A stretch of 64,000 bases of DNA from Rhexocercosporidium sp. MPI-PUGE-AT-0058 (lineage: Eukaryota; Ascomycota; Leotiomycetes; Helotiales), in NCBI GenBank assembly GCA_020746875.1, contig JAGTJL010000011.1:248001-312000 (forward strand), read 5' to 3'. The notes beneath the pieces were generated by a model. The model made no database searches. It was not told the DNA's origin and saw only the letters and a list, made by a program, of their open reading frames with translations. The position numbers and the translations under genes were made by a program. Position 1 is the first letter of the stretch, and each line of letters opens with the position of its first letter. Positions 33,528 to 45,291 of the stretch are shown piece by piece.

Positions 33528-35706
33528 GACTTTCCCCTATATTACTTAATTTATATAATAATTAGGAATTTAGACTGTAAAATATATTAGAATTTTATAA
33601 AATTTGTGTTACGAGTTATAGAGTTAATTAAGCTTGTATTAGACTTTATATTAGAGCTATCTAGTGCTTTAAGTATATCTTCTAACTTTACTTCTGGTTT
33701 AGGCGAAGACTTTATTAGATTCTTATAATTAATAGCCTCTTTTGCTATAAGTTTTATAAAAAAAAAATCGATCTTATTACTTTTAATTTTATCGATAGTT
33801 AGGTAAGCTTAAATTATTACGTAATAAAATTTAAGGTGATTTTAAAGCGTTAATAAAAAAGCTTTTATTACGTTTAAAGTCTTGTCAGATTCTCGCGTAA
33901 GTATTAAAACATTAGCCGGTACGAACTCGTTATATGTTTTATAACTTTTTAATAGCTTTTTATTTATTCGATTAGTCTTTTAAGCTAAGACACTTACAAC
34001 TCGGAAGCTTTTCTTTAATTTATTAATTACTCGAGTAAACTTCCGTTAAGTTCTTTATAAAGCTTTTGTCTTTTTTGTTTCTTTATAAATACGAATTCTC
34101 AATTATAAGTTGTCGACGTTTTTTATAATTCTGCTTTGATAAATGTTTCTTTTAGAGGTCTTCTTTCGCTTGCTATTCTCTTTAATCTTTACTTATAGAG
34201 TAGCGTGTTTAATAGTTATAAAATAAGCTTTTTATAATTTAATTATAGTATTTTATATTATTTAAGAGAAAATATTATAAGAATTATTTAAAATCTGTGT
34301 AAAATTTTTGCTACAAAACGAGTTAATAGTAAATATTATATTTTATAGTTCATAAGGCCTTAATGAAAGTAATAAAAGTAGGTTTAATTCATTTTTGGTA
34401 ACTTTTATATTTATAATATTACGTTATTTTTATAATAAGATTGTATTTTCTTTAAGCCGGCTTAGATATTTAAAGGTTATATTTTTAACGTAATAAAAGC
34501 GTTAATAATTATATATTATTATATAGCTTTCTTTTGTATTCTTATAAGATCTCGGAAGAAGGAGGTAATAATATATTAAAAAATCGAGAGACTGGAGGGC
34601 AGCTGTAATAGTTATTAAATAATAATTATTTTATAAACAGAAAATGCTAATATTAAGAGGTTATAAAATATAAGTAAGCTAATTAGGAAAATAAAATAAA
34701 AATATCTGATTTTCTGTATACTTAAGTTAAAACGGAAGCTAGTAGTGAGACTCGAGGTCATTTAATAGTAATATCTTTTATAGTTTTAATAGTTTAGTAT
34801 AAGAATACTTAATTAAATAATCGGTATATAATGTGACGCTTGCTTTATAAAAGGCGGTAATTACGTGCGAATAACGTCTTATATTTTATAACAGGAATAT
34901 AAAGATAATAAAAGTCTTTTAGAATCTATAACTACGTAAGAAAGAAAGTAAGAAGAAAAGTAGGTTATATATAAAATTAAGCTTTATAAAAACTCGTTTA
35001 ATCTTAGTAACTTCCTAAATAAGAAATAAGTAACTGAGGCTGGAAATAAAGCTTTAAAAGCTTTAAACTGTTATATTACTTTCTTCTCTAGAAAAAGCTC
35101 GGCTTTAAGCGTTAATTTATTTCTTTATTATTATTAAAATAATCGTAATTGTTAATACCGTTTTCTTACACTTTCAATTAATTAAGGAGCTTTATTAACG
35201 GCCCAGACAATCTAAGGTTACTTAAATAGAAGTCTCTGACCTTATATAATATATATTTAAAGTCGGAGGTATCGTATTACTATAAGTTAACGTCGTAATT
35301 AAGCTAAGTAACGCGGTAAGAAAAATTAAAGTGCTTCTCGCGATAAGTACTTCTTTTAAATCTTATTTATCGTTACTTATAATATTAATTAATAAATTTT
35401 GGTTTTGGATTTATGCCGGTAAAAGTACGTTAAAGTCCTTACGTAACTTATTTATTAAGAAAACGTTATAGACTTTTATGCTCGTTAGTAATTTTAAGTA
35501 GTATAAGTTACTTATTTTTTTTAAGTATTTTAAATAATTTATTCGTTAGTATATTTAACTTGTTAAACGGACGAAGTATTTTAAAATAACGTATATTTAG
35601 TTATATAAAGCTTCTTTCGTTAAAGTCGATTGCGTAGCAAAAGCGGTTATAAGACCGGGCTATCTTAGCTTAGGCTACGGTGAAGTTTAACCGAGCTGTT
35701 TTCTAT

Positions 35707-35711
35707 GTATT
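35707..35711. repeat. GTATT target-site duplication, left copy
   Basis: Identical to 42610-42614 on the other side of the retrotransposon. Confidence 0.9.
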
Positions 35712-36204
35712 TGTCACGGTCCGTGTATTTACTCGGTGTAAATACGGTAGGTTATATTAATCTAATGATCGAGAAGTAAGTATATTACGTATAGTAAAAT
35801 AAATAATAACTAATATAATTGAGATATTATTTTCAGTTAAGTATAAAGCTCTTATTTAATAGCAGACGTGCTAATCTTTTATAAAACTTTTATATTATAC
35901 GACTGCTAAAATTATTAAGTCCTATCGGTCTTAGACCTCTAAACCTCGGCGGTCTAGCGGTTTATTACGTAAGAAAGTCGCGTAATTTAAAGGCTTATTT
36001 ACTTTTTAATTATTTATTAATAATAATATTTATATAATATATAACTTATAAAATCTTAAGTATTAAGGTCTTTTAAAAAGATATTTTTAAAAGTAATACT
36101 CTTTTAATATATTCTTTTTAAAACTCTTATCTTCTTAAGCTTATAATCCTAAGTATTACGCTATCTCGGGGTTTAGTATTATAAAACGCGGAGTATTTAT
36201 AATA
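35712..36204 (-). repeat. 3' LTR of the retrotransposon
   Basis: 493 bp; on the minus strand it ends GTGACA, the expected CA terminus. The other end is RIP-changed (TATT for TGTT). Confidence 0.92.
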
Positions 36205-36398
36205 TTATTCCTTTCTTAACTTAACGTAATCCCCACGCTTAAATAACTTAAGGAAATATTATATATATTTTATAGTTATTTTCCTTTTTTATTATAATTA
36301 AATAAGTATATATTAAAGAAAAAGATATAATATTTTTTAAAAGAAAAAAAGAATAATTTACTTTATCCTATAGAATCGAAAAGAACAGTTTCGAGACG

Positions 36399-36839
36399 AT
36401 GCCTTATACGTTCTATACCTGAAATAATAAAACGTATATAATATCCTCCGAGTCGAGTCGTTATTTAAAATATATTAAAATTAATAAAAGATATAATATC
36501 GAAATACTTTTAATTAGGAGTTAAAATACTCTCGAAAAAGCAAAAAAAAAGCTGGACGAGAAAAAGGCGTAAATACGTCGCGCTTTATAAAAAGCCGCGG
36601 CTCGCTTAAACCGTTTATCTTATTAATAAAAGTTTTTAAAGAAGCGAGAAGTCGAAATGCTCTGTCGCGATCTTAAGAATATAAATAAATTAAAAGAAGT
36701 AAAAGCGCGAGAAGTTACGGAGAAAGAGAAGCAAAAGGCCTTTATTACTTACCCGCTTATCCTGCCGTTCGCCGTTAATTCCGCCGAGTTTCCTTTAATC
36801 GAGCAAGTCTTGCTTAACTTCGCGGATTCGGCCTTTTAA
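36399..36839 (+). pseudogene. Antisense Cys-rich/coiled-coil accessory ORF of the retrotransposon
   Basis: Plus-strand frame of 147 codons, opposite to gag-pol and lying between the polymerase and the 3' LTR. It begins MPYTFYTNN-like (one stop inside) and has Cys-to-Tyr changes at regular spacing, suggesting an original C-x2-C...C...C-x2-C cluster with the ISSESSR segment still readable. Then comes a charged, coiled-coil-like middle (LEKAKKKLDEKKA, KFLKKREVEMLCRDLKNIN). The last 60 codons, from 36657, are stop-free and end NFADSAF. In fungal genomes many short hypothetical proteins with this layout accompany Gypsy elements. Antisense ORFs are known in Boty-type elements of Botrytis; whether this is the same gene I cannot check. 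All stops fit C-to-T change. Confidence 0.65.
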
Positions 36840-39129
36840 ATAAATCTAAGTTTCGTAAATAAAACTTTTAAAATTACTTAAAATAATAAAAATTAAATTT
36901 AAGTTTTTAAGTATTTTCGGATTATAAATACTTTTTTTATTTAATTAAGTACTTAGCGACGCCGTAGGAATATTAATAATCTAAAATAATTTCGATATTA
37001 TATTCGACGTTCGGGTTCACCGGTTACACTTTTATAATAAAAGCTAATAATACCCCTGGTAATATTAGTTCGAGGAACGATATATAAAATATTAAGTAAA
37101 TAATTATAGTTTTTAAAAGTATTAATTAATAATTAATTAGTCTTTTAACTTTCGCAATTTTAAATAATCTTAGCTTTTTATAATTTAATTTATTACTTAA
37201 TCATTTAATCGCGATATTCTTTTTAAATAAATAAATCTTATTTTTTTCTTTTAGTATTAATTTTATACTATGCTTTTTATTATAATAAATAACTGATTTT
37301 TATATAATAAATAAAATATTCGTTAATAGTTCGTTATATAACTTTTTAAGCTTATCTCGCTGTAATATAACTTCATACGCGGTCCCTTAACCCGCAATTA
37401 ATATATTATATACCGTTGAATTATACTTATAATTCACATAAAACAGCGATATTTTAATAATCTCTTAATTTGCGCTATTATATATAAACTAAGCGGTTAA
37501 GAATAATTAAACCTAATCGTCTTATTTATAATTTATATAATATTAAAGATAAATTTTTATTATTTAATTAATTCGTTTTATTTAATCGTCGGTTTAAGAG
37601 TAAAATATTATTAATATTTTCTATTTTATTTTTAAAAGTAATATTAATATTTTCCAAAACTTTAAAGTAAAAAGCTTATCTTTATTTAAAATAACCTCGT
37701 TTAATATTCCGTAATTTACAAAGATCGTTCAGAAGAATACTTACGTTATCGTAAGCGCGTCTTATATACTTAATATTAATATTATATACGCGTATTTCGT
37801 TATTCTATTCGTTATTATATAAATTAAATCGTAAATAATCCTAATAATCGAATCCTTCAAAAGTAATAATTCGACCACAAAGTCTAAGGCAATTGACTTT
37901 TATAAGCGTAATAATATCATTAATAACTTTATAAGCTTATATAATATATAATAATTTACTTTATTCTGTATATATATATTATAAGACAAAACTACGTTTT
38001 TAATTACTTTCTTTATTCTTAAAAAGTAATATTCCCGGGAAAGCCTCGATAGCGTCTTAATTATCTTTTAATATTTATAAGCCGGTAATTCATATTATTC
38101 CTTAACAAAGTCTACTTTATTCCGAGTAAAGATATAAACTCGTCCTTAATATAAAAAAGCTCTAATATTAATAAAAGAGAATCCTTCGCTTAATTACTTT
38201 TTTTATTTAATTACTATTAGGTCGTTAGCGTAATTTCTCCAGATTTTCTCGGAGACCTAGCTTATTATTATTAACTACTTATAATTAATTATTAACGAAT
38301 TATCATCTTTTTTAAATATAATATACGATTTATATATTTTATTTATAAGATATTCTGATTTCTTATTAAAAGTATTAGCTTTAGCGTTTTCCGTTCCTTT
38401 AATATATGAAAATCGAAGTTTAATTATAAAAAATATTTTGTATTATCGAACTTATTATTAGTTTAATTCTTTAATAATTATAAAATAAATAAGATTTTTA
38501 TAATCCGTTAAAATCCGTACCTCGTAAAGTAATCCCTTAAAGTAGACCTTTTATTTACGTATTACGTTTATAGCTCTTAATAGCTCCTTATCGTAAATAT
38601 CGTAATTAAACTCTATTAATAAGAGTTCCCGCGAATAATATATAACTAATTATTATTTGCCGTTCTTACTTGGTTAACTTAATACGGCCTTAATAATATA
38701 ATTAAAAGCGTCTGTCTTTATCGTGATTTCCTTATCTAAGTCGAAAGACATAAGGACTAATTCTTTAATAAAAGCTTCTTTAAAGTCTCGAAAAGCTATT
38801 TCTACTTTATTGTTCCAGTCGAAGCTTTTATTCTTATATATTAATTTTGTAAATAATACGGCGATCTTCGAGTAATTTCGAATAAATCGTCGGTAAAAAT
38901 TAACAAATCCTAAGAAGGATTATATTTCCTTAACATTTATGAATTTAATTTATTCGACGATTATCTTAACCTTTTAAAAGTTTATAACCAGTCTCGTAAT
39001 AATAATTATATATCCTAGGAAAGTAACTTCTTCTTTATAAAAATAATACTTCTTAAGTTTCAAAAGTATTAAAAAAGCTTCCAGCTTTTCTAATATTATT
39101 ATAATATCTTTTACGTATTATTCTTTTAT

Positions 39130-39500
39130 TTTAAAATAAATTAAAATATCGTTTAAATAATATATACATATTACGTCCAAGTATTACCGCAAAATATTAT
39201 TAATTAAACGCTAAAATATAATAGGCGCGTTAATTAGTCCGAAAGACATAATTATATACTCATAATAATTAAAACGTATATAAAATACTATTTTCTCTTC
39301 TTCTTCTTCAGCTATCCTTATAAGGTTATACGCGCCTTATAAGTCTAATTAAATAAAGATCTTAGCGCCGCTAAGCCTATTACGTAACTCTTTAATTAAA
39401 AGTAATATATAATAATTCTTTTTAATAATATTATTCAATTAACGATAATCGATGTATATTCTTTATCCGCCGTCTTTCTTCGCTACGAAAAGGACGTTAT
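39130..39500 (-). pseudogene. Reverse transcriptase remnant (pol)
   Basis: In one minus-strand frame: KKDGG, DYR.LN, a Leu-Asp-Leu-stop-Gly-Ala-Tyr block, MSFGLTNAP, and the YLNDILIY active-site block at 39136-39162. The first catalytic Asp of YxDD reads Asn and several stops interrupt the frame, so it is dead. Sequence after it (to about 38.7 kb) continues as RNase H-like. Confidence 0.85.
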
Positions 39501-41119
39501 TTTTTTTATAAGGATTTAAACTCTTAAATAAATCCCTTCGCTAAGTTTTCATTAATATATTTCTTAATTATTATTAAGTTTATAATTAAATATTCTCGTA
39601 ATAATTAAAATATTAACTTCGTGCTTTTAATTAACTCGATTCGATAATCGTAATCTTAATATTTAAATAAAGCGCTATTACTTAATTCCTCTTTAAATAA
39701 TGCCTTAAATCGTTTATATTCTAATAATATATTGACCGTTACGGGGCTCGTTATTTTATTTCTTAATTCTTTTTTAAAAGTTGCGCTTAACCCTCTCGAG
39801 CCTCTTATTGCTTTCTTATCTTAAAAACAGTTCTTATAATTACTGAATTTTAACTTTTACGTCTTTTAATCGATCTTCGGGTTATAAAGTTATATTTATA
39901 ATAATCTTAAGATAATAACGTGCCTTTTGATTTAAGTTATATCGAACTAAATATATTCGGAGTGTCCGCCGATTCCCATATGTAATAACTTTATTTATAT
40001 ATCGATTAAGCCGTTCGCGGCAAGTCCTCCGTCGGTAAGTATTAGTTAATATTCGTCCTTTTTAACTTTAGTAAATAAGAGATATTAAATCGCAATAATA
40101 AAAGATATAAAGTTCCTTTGCGCTTTAGAATCTATTATAGCTTATAATTTTACTCCTCGAATATCTACGTCGAAAGTTAAGTAATTGCTTTCCCCAATAA
40201 CTGCGAGCGTACGCAAGTTTATCCCTTCGACGTAAACTTCCTTAATTAATATATTTTCTTATTACCGATTCTCTAAATCTTTGTAAAAAATATAATATAA
40301 TTAATTTATACTTAAGAATATAAAAGATTTAAAAAATCTTTTATAATAAGTTTTTAAGTTATCTTATAAATTAATTCATATTCGGTTCCGTAATATCTCT
40401 GCGACGACCTCCTATACGTCTCTTACGTTTATTTGTATTATCGTTTACCAGAATAGTATTTCGTTAATTAAAATCTATTAAATATAAATTCAAAAAATAC
40501 TATTCTCGACGTCCGTTATCCTTTAAGCGATACGTAAATTACTTCGAAAGACTACCTCGTACTCCTTGCCCTATTGCAGCCCTCCGCGTAAGACGACTTT
40601 TAGTTCGATATAAGTAATTCTTATATTAATATTTATCTAGTATTTAATATTAAGAGCCTTTTAAATAAGATATTCTTCCCGTTACGTAATCCGCTAGACC
40701 TTGCGCTCTTAAGATCCGGATAATATTAATCCTAATAATATAACGTTACTTTAGTACTACAAGTCTTCGCTTCTTTTAATACTAGTTATATCTTTTAAGT
40801 TTTACGCCTTATATATAATTTCGGATACTTATTATTAAACGTAACGCTTGTTTTATTAAGTCTAATCGCTAGACTTAAGTCTTATTATATACTAACGGAC
40901 GTAATTATTATCTGTTTCGCTTTACTTACTGCTTCCTTCACCGCTATCGCCCTCGATTTGATTATCGATATAATTAGCGTTAAGCTCGTTTATTGTTATA
41001 TATTAATAAATAACGTTAAATTAAACCTCTTTCGGTAAGAAAGGAAGGGGTATACCGGTAATATTGTACGCCCTTCGTCTTATGAAATTAAATTATTTTT
41101 TCTTAATACTCTTCTTATA

Positions 41120-41161
41120 GTACGAGCTTATTATATACTTTAAAAGGCTATATTTATAGCA
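41120..41161 (-). pseudogene. gag CCHC zinc-knuckle remnant
   Basis: Minus-strand reading gives C-x2-Y-x4-Y-x4-Y: exactly the C-x2-C-x4-H-x4-C spacing, with the last two cysteines and the histidine each changed to Tyr (TGT to TAT, CAT to TAT), the substitutions RIP makes. It marks the nucleocapsid part of gag, upstream of the polymerase. Confidence 0.75.
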
Positions 41162-42115
41162 TAACTTCTTTTCGCGTTATTCGTTTATAACTTCTTTTAA
41201 TAGCCTTTTTTATTATACTTTACTTTTCCTTTTCTTATAAGTAGTATCGCACTCTATAAGATCTAATTATTAATTATTTTTAAGATTACTTTATTATTAG
41301 CGTCCCTCGTTTTATCAGTAGTCAAATTACTTTTAGCCTCCTTTTACGTATATTTATTATTTACGTTTAAACTCGTATAAGTAATTATTAATTCGGACAG
41401 TTTATTCGATAAGGGTAAAAATATCCTTAACTTAAGGGTCGATCCGAATAAGTTCTAATTAAATATAATTCTTAAGCCTTCGTTAATAATAGCTAATAAG
41501 TAATTAAGAGTTTTAGTTAATTTTATTAGCGTGCTTTTAGAATTCTATAACGTAAGCTACTACGCTATTAATTTATTTTAAGCCGTATAAATAAGTTTTT
41601 ATTATTTTAACTTTATTAATATCGCCGAATATTTACTGAATTTCTTTTTTAAATTCTTTTTAAGTTCTAAATATAATTTATATAATAAATATAGCTTTGT
41701 AAATATTTTTATTCTCGAAATAATCCTTAAGGAACGGCTCGATCTATTATATAACTTCGCCCTTAAAGTGCGATACTATTTAAAGAGCGTAGCTTTTATT
41801 AATAAAGAATTTATTATTATTAAAATATTAATAAAATTTTACTTAAAAAATAAAAGTCTTTAAGTCCTTTCGATTTCTTTAAAAAGTATTAAAAAGCTTA
41901 ACTTTTAAAGTTTCTTTAAGTTAATACGTTAAGTAGTTTTAAGTATTAAGTATTTCTTTATCTTCGCTTTCTTTGCGGTCTTTTCTTTTAAAAGCAAGTG
42001 CGAATAATATAAGTATACCGATAGTATTGCCTTATAAGCTGAGTATTTGGCTTTTAATTAAAAGAGTTAATATAATATACGTAAGTCGGTACTTCTGACA
42101 AGAAGATACTTAAAG

Positions 42116-42609
42116 TATTACAGTCCGTGTATTTACTTAATATAAATATAATAAATTATATTAATCTTAATAATCGAGAAGTAAGTATATTACGTATAAT
42201 AAAATAAATAATAATTAATATAATTAAGATATTATTTTTAATTAAGTATAAAGCTCCTATTTAATAATAAACGTATTAATTTTTTATAAAACCTTTATAT
42301 TATACGACCGCCAGAACCGCTAGGTCTTATCGGTCCTAGACTTCTAGACCTCGGCGATCTAGCGGTTTATTACGTGAAAAGGTCGCGTAATTTAAGAGCT
42401 TATTTACCTTTTAATTGTTTATTAATAATAATATTCATATAATATATAACTTATAAAATCTTAAGTATTAAAATCTCTTAAAAAAATATTTCTAAAAGCG
42501 ATACTCTTTTAATATATTCCTCCTAAAACCTTTACCTTTTTAAGCTTATAATCCTAAGTATTACGCTATCCCGGGGTCTAGTATCACGGGACGCGGGGCG
42601 TTCGTAACA
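42116..42609 (-). repeat. 5' LTR of the retrotransposon
   Basis: 494 bp; on the minus strand it begins TGTTAC. Matches 35712-36204 throughout, differing almost only by transitions. It is the better preserved copy at its 5' end (CACGGGACGCGGGGCG retained). Confidence 0.92.
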
Positions 42610-42614
42610 GTATT
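42610..42614. repeat. GTATT target-site duplication, right copy
   Basis: Identical to 35707-35711. Confidence 0.9.
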
Positions 42615-44083
42615 ACGAAGTTGCTTTATATAATTAATAGTTTATTAAATATTTAACTTATTAGTAGAAGATATTAAGTTTAATAATATAATTTTCTAAT
42701 TTTAATTTATACGAAGTACGTATTTATAAATTACTTTAAAAGAAGAAAAGCTTCTTAAAAAATTATATAAGAGTAAAATCTGCGTATACTTTATATTAAG
42801 AAGTAACTCGGACTAGTTGTTTTAGTAATACGTAACAAAAGGCCGGAGTCGTTTCTACAAGTATTAATTATATATTTCGGTTTGATTATTTATTTAAAAA
42901 TAATTAGTAATAAATAATTATCTTTTAGTTCTGACAATATTATAAAAGGCAGTTTAAAAATAAGAAACAAACTGAAAACTTTTATTAAAAGTAATAATAA
43001 GGAAAGCGTTAAAAAAACAATAATAAATATATATATATATATATACGAGCTTTCGCGTATCGGTAGGTTTCTGATAAAGTGTACTAAAAGCTTGTTTGCT
43101 GAAACGATGAATAAAGATAAAAATATTATTAAAATTATACTTGTTTTTATTAAGCTCGTAATAATTTATTATAATATATTCTTAAAATCGAGATAAAACA
43201 AGAAAAAGAAAAAAAAAATACGGGCTTTTTATCTTAAGGCACTTGAATTTATCGGCATATATAACAGTTACGATAGTATTACTTAACTATCGATGTTATT
43301 TTATATTATTAATATTAAGAAGAGAGCAAGCTAAATCGTCTTCTGTATATTAAGGTATATTATAGTGACTCGATTAAGTATAGACTTCTTATATTATAAG
43401 AATATAAAGATAATCGACGTCGAGAACTAATAGGCGGCTATCACAAAGTAATAGGTCGCTTTTTATATTAAACTTCTTAAGGTTCTTTAATAAAGCTTAC
43501 TTTCGTAATACTTATAAGAAAAGAACTGTACGATTTGCTTTTAGTATTCAACATACTACAAAGAATACAAGTAAGAGATTAGTAATCTTTACGCTTAATA
43601 TTAGCGTATTAAAGTTATTTCAAAGACGTAGCTTTACGAATAATAAGCTAAAGTCGACTTGATCTTATCGTAAAAGTAGCTAGAAACGTTACGTTTTTTT
43701 TAGTAAAGTTCTGCTGATTTAATTCGTCTGGTTTGTAAAAAAAGAATATCAGCTAAAAGATTATAAATACTAAGTCAGTAAGTAATTACAAAGTTATAAT
43801 CGGTCAGTAATTTTACTTATTTTATTTATCAGGTATTTAATTACTTAAAAGTTATAAAGTATTTTAATACTTTATAATCCGTAATAACACGAACTTAATA
43901 AGAGGCTTCTGTTAACTTAGTTTTTTAATATCTAAAAGATTTAATAATAATAAGTATTTTTTTCCTCGTAAACAGCGTAATTGAATTTAACGGGGAGTAT
44001 ATAAGATTATATTAAGCATACAGCTTAAACTACCGCATTCAGTATAAGATTATATTAAGTATACCTTTCTATAACTCAACTAC

Positions 44084-44325
44084 CTTCGCATAAAGCTCCG
44101 GCTTCCGTGCTTTAACCTCGAAAGCTTTAGTTTCCGGTAAAAGGCTATTCAGGGGTTAAAACAGTGGCTTTCCGGCTTCGCATAAAGCTCCGGCTTCCGT
44201 GCTTTACACCTCGGAAGTTTTGGTTTCCCGTAAAAGGTTATTTAGGGCTAAAACAATAGCTTTCGGAAGCCTTAGCTTCCGTATTTTAAACTCCGGAAGT
44301 CTTAGTTTTCGGAAAGCTCGCAAGC
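44084..44325. repeat. 92-bp subterminal tandem repeat (about 2.6 copies)
   Basis: Copies start at 44084 and 44176 (CTTCGCATAAAGCTCCGGCT in both), with a diverged partial third from 44268. They are markedly more GC-rich than the DNA around them and contain many CTTCCG/CGGAAG pairs. They lie 140 bp inside the right inverted repeat; I see no matching copies inside the left end. Confidence 0.85.
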
Positions 44326-44461
44326 AAATACTCAATTAAGCTATACAAGCGAATATACACGTGATTAGCTAAAGTAGTTATATAGACCTAGAAATCCCTC
44401 GTACAATAGAATCGTCATTCATCACTAAATCTCTTCTTTTCATTACGCTTATTATTATTTA

Positions 44462-44543
44462 GGCTGTAGTACTTGCTTTCTTATGACACTTGAATTCCTT
44501 GACTGTAAGCGAGAGCTCGCAGAATTACAGGAGGCGCACTGAC
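44462..44543 (-). repeat. Right terminal inverted repeat of the DNA transposon
   Basis: Ends GAGGCGCACTGAC; inverted partner of 33446-33527. Confidence 0.9.
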
Positions 44544-44545
44544 TA
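44544..44545. repeat. TA target-site duplication, right copy
   Basis: Follows the right inverted repeat directly. Confidence 0.75.
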
Positions 44546-45291
44546 TTATTTAGTGCCCATTTCGCAGGTTAAAGATGCCACAAGTCTTGCTTGATACAAA
44601 CGTTGATCTTACAGATAATGCCCAAGTGCACATTTGTAAAAGAAGGGGAATCCCATTCAGTACTTCCAATAGCCACATGCACTCGGCACTCGACAGCATT
44701 CTGGCAATATTGATCAGCCAGATCATTGATCCATGGAAATGACCGTCTCAAACTCATGAAGCGAGGTCTTCCTCATTCTAATTCCTCTTGGTCATGATGT
44801 TTTTGAAGGTGGTGAATCGAGCAAATTACGTGCATGTTAATTTTACCTTCATTTCGATGTTTGATTATGATTTCTTTCGTTGTTAATGGCTTCTGTTTGG
44901 CCTGCGGATCGGAGCCATTGATGGTCTGATCTGAGCTCAAGGCGAGCATGCCGAATGCACCCGAGCATCCTCATCACTTAATGCATTTGATTTGCGCCAC
45001 AAATTGGCTGACTGTCTAGTAGCAAACTGGTGGTGAACAGAACCAGAAATTTTGATTCATGATTGAAAAGTGAGGCTGCATAAAACAACAGGTCATTCCA
45101 TGCTCCTTTCTCATCAAAAGCATCGGGCGCGGCGCCCGTACAAGGGTGTGCCTAACTTCTGACTGGATGCAACAAAGTGGGTACCAACACGATCTACGAC
45201 CATCAATGAAAGTCGACCTGCTCCATCTCAATATAAGAAACCCATATTTGCCTTTCATGTAGCCTGCACCCTAGACAAGTTAACTGGAAGC
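44546..45291. promoter_or_regulatory. Upstream region of the ABC transporter gene
   Basis: About 750 bp between the transposon and the ABC transporter start. A 62-codon minus ORF at 44569-44757 has no support. Inferred promoter only. Confidence 0.4.

Larger units (their letters stand above)
35712..42609 (-). mobile_element. Full-length Ty3/Gypsy LTR retrotransposon, inactivated by RIP
   Basis: 6.9 kb between matching LTRs with a perfect five-base target duplication. Minus-strand orientation is shown by three things: a purine tract AAGAAAGGAATAA directly before the 3' LTR (36205-36217), a gag zinc knuckle at 41120-41161, and reverse transcriptase blocks in the right order at 39436-39496 (FVAKKDGG...RIYIDYR) and 39136-39162 (YLNDILIY, the YxDD site with its first Asp changed to Asn). 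Weaker integrase-like sequence lies near 38.0-38.2 kb. Stops are nearly all TAA/TAG at positions that C-to-T change of CAA/CAG/CGA would create. The gag-before-RT order and RT-before-integrase order are those of Ty3/Gypsy. The element cannot be active. Confidence 0.92.
33446..44543. mobile_element. RIP-degraded DNA transposon with 82-bp inverted ends, carrying a nested retrotransposon
   Basis: The two ends of the AT-rich island are inverted copies of each other (33446-33527 and 44462-44543, 73 of 82 bases identical, eight of the nine differences being transitions) and are bordered by TA. Removing the inserted retrotransposon and its target copy leaves about 4.2 kb. The interior is extremely AT-rich with no intact ORF, as expected after repeat-induced point mutation (C to T on either strand). 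TA duplication suggests the IS630/Tc1/mariner superfamily, but 4.2 kb is long for that group, so another superfamily or extra insertions are possible. I could not identify a transposase. A minus-strand frame at about 35211-35643 with few stops may be an ORF remnant. Confidence 0.85.

Noticed and set aside
36657..36839. Only ORF over 60 codons inside the AT-rich island, as a host gene
   Set aside because: It is the 3' end of the retrotransposon's antisense ORF, which continues upstream through RIP-type stops.
33446..44543. Island as a Starship or other giant cargo element
   Set aside because: No tyrosine-recombinase captain-like sequence and no intact cargo gene; two ordinary nested elements explain both boundaries.
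44569..44757. 62-codon minus ORF next to the right transposon end
   Set aside because: No recognisable feature; length is within chance for this composition.
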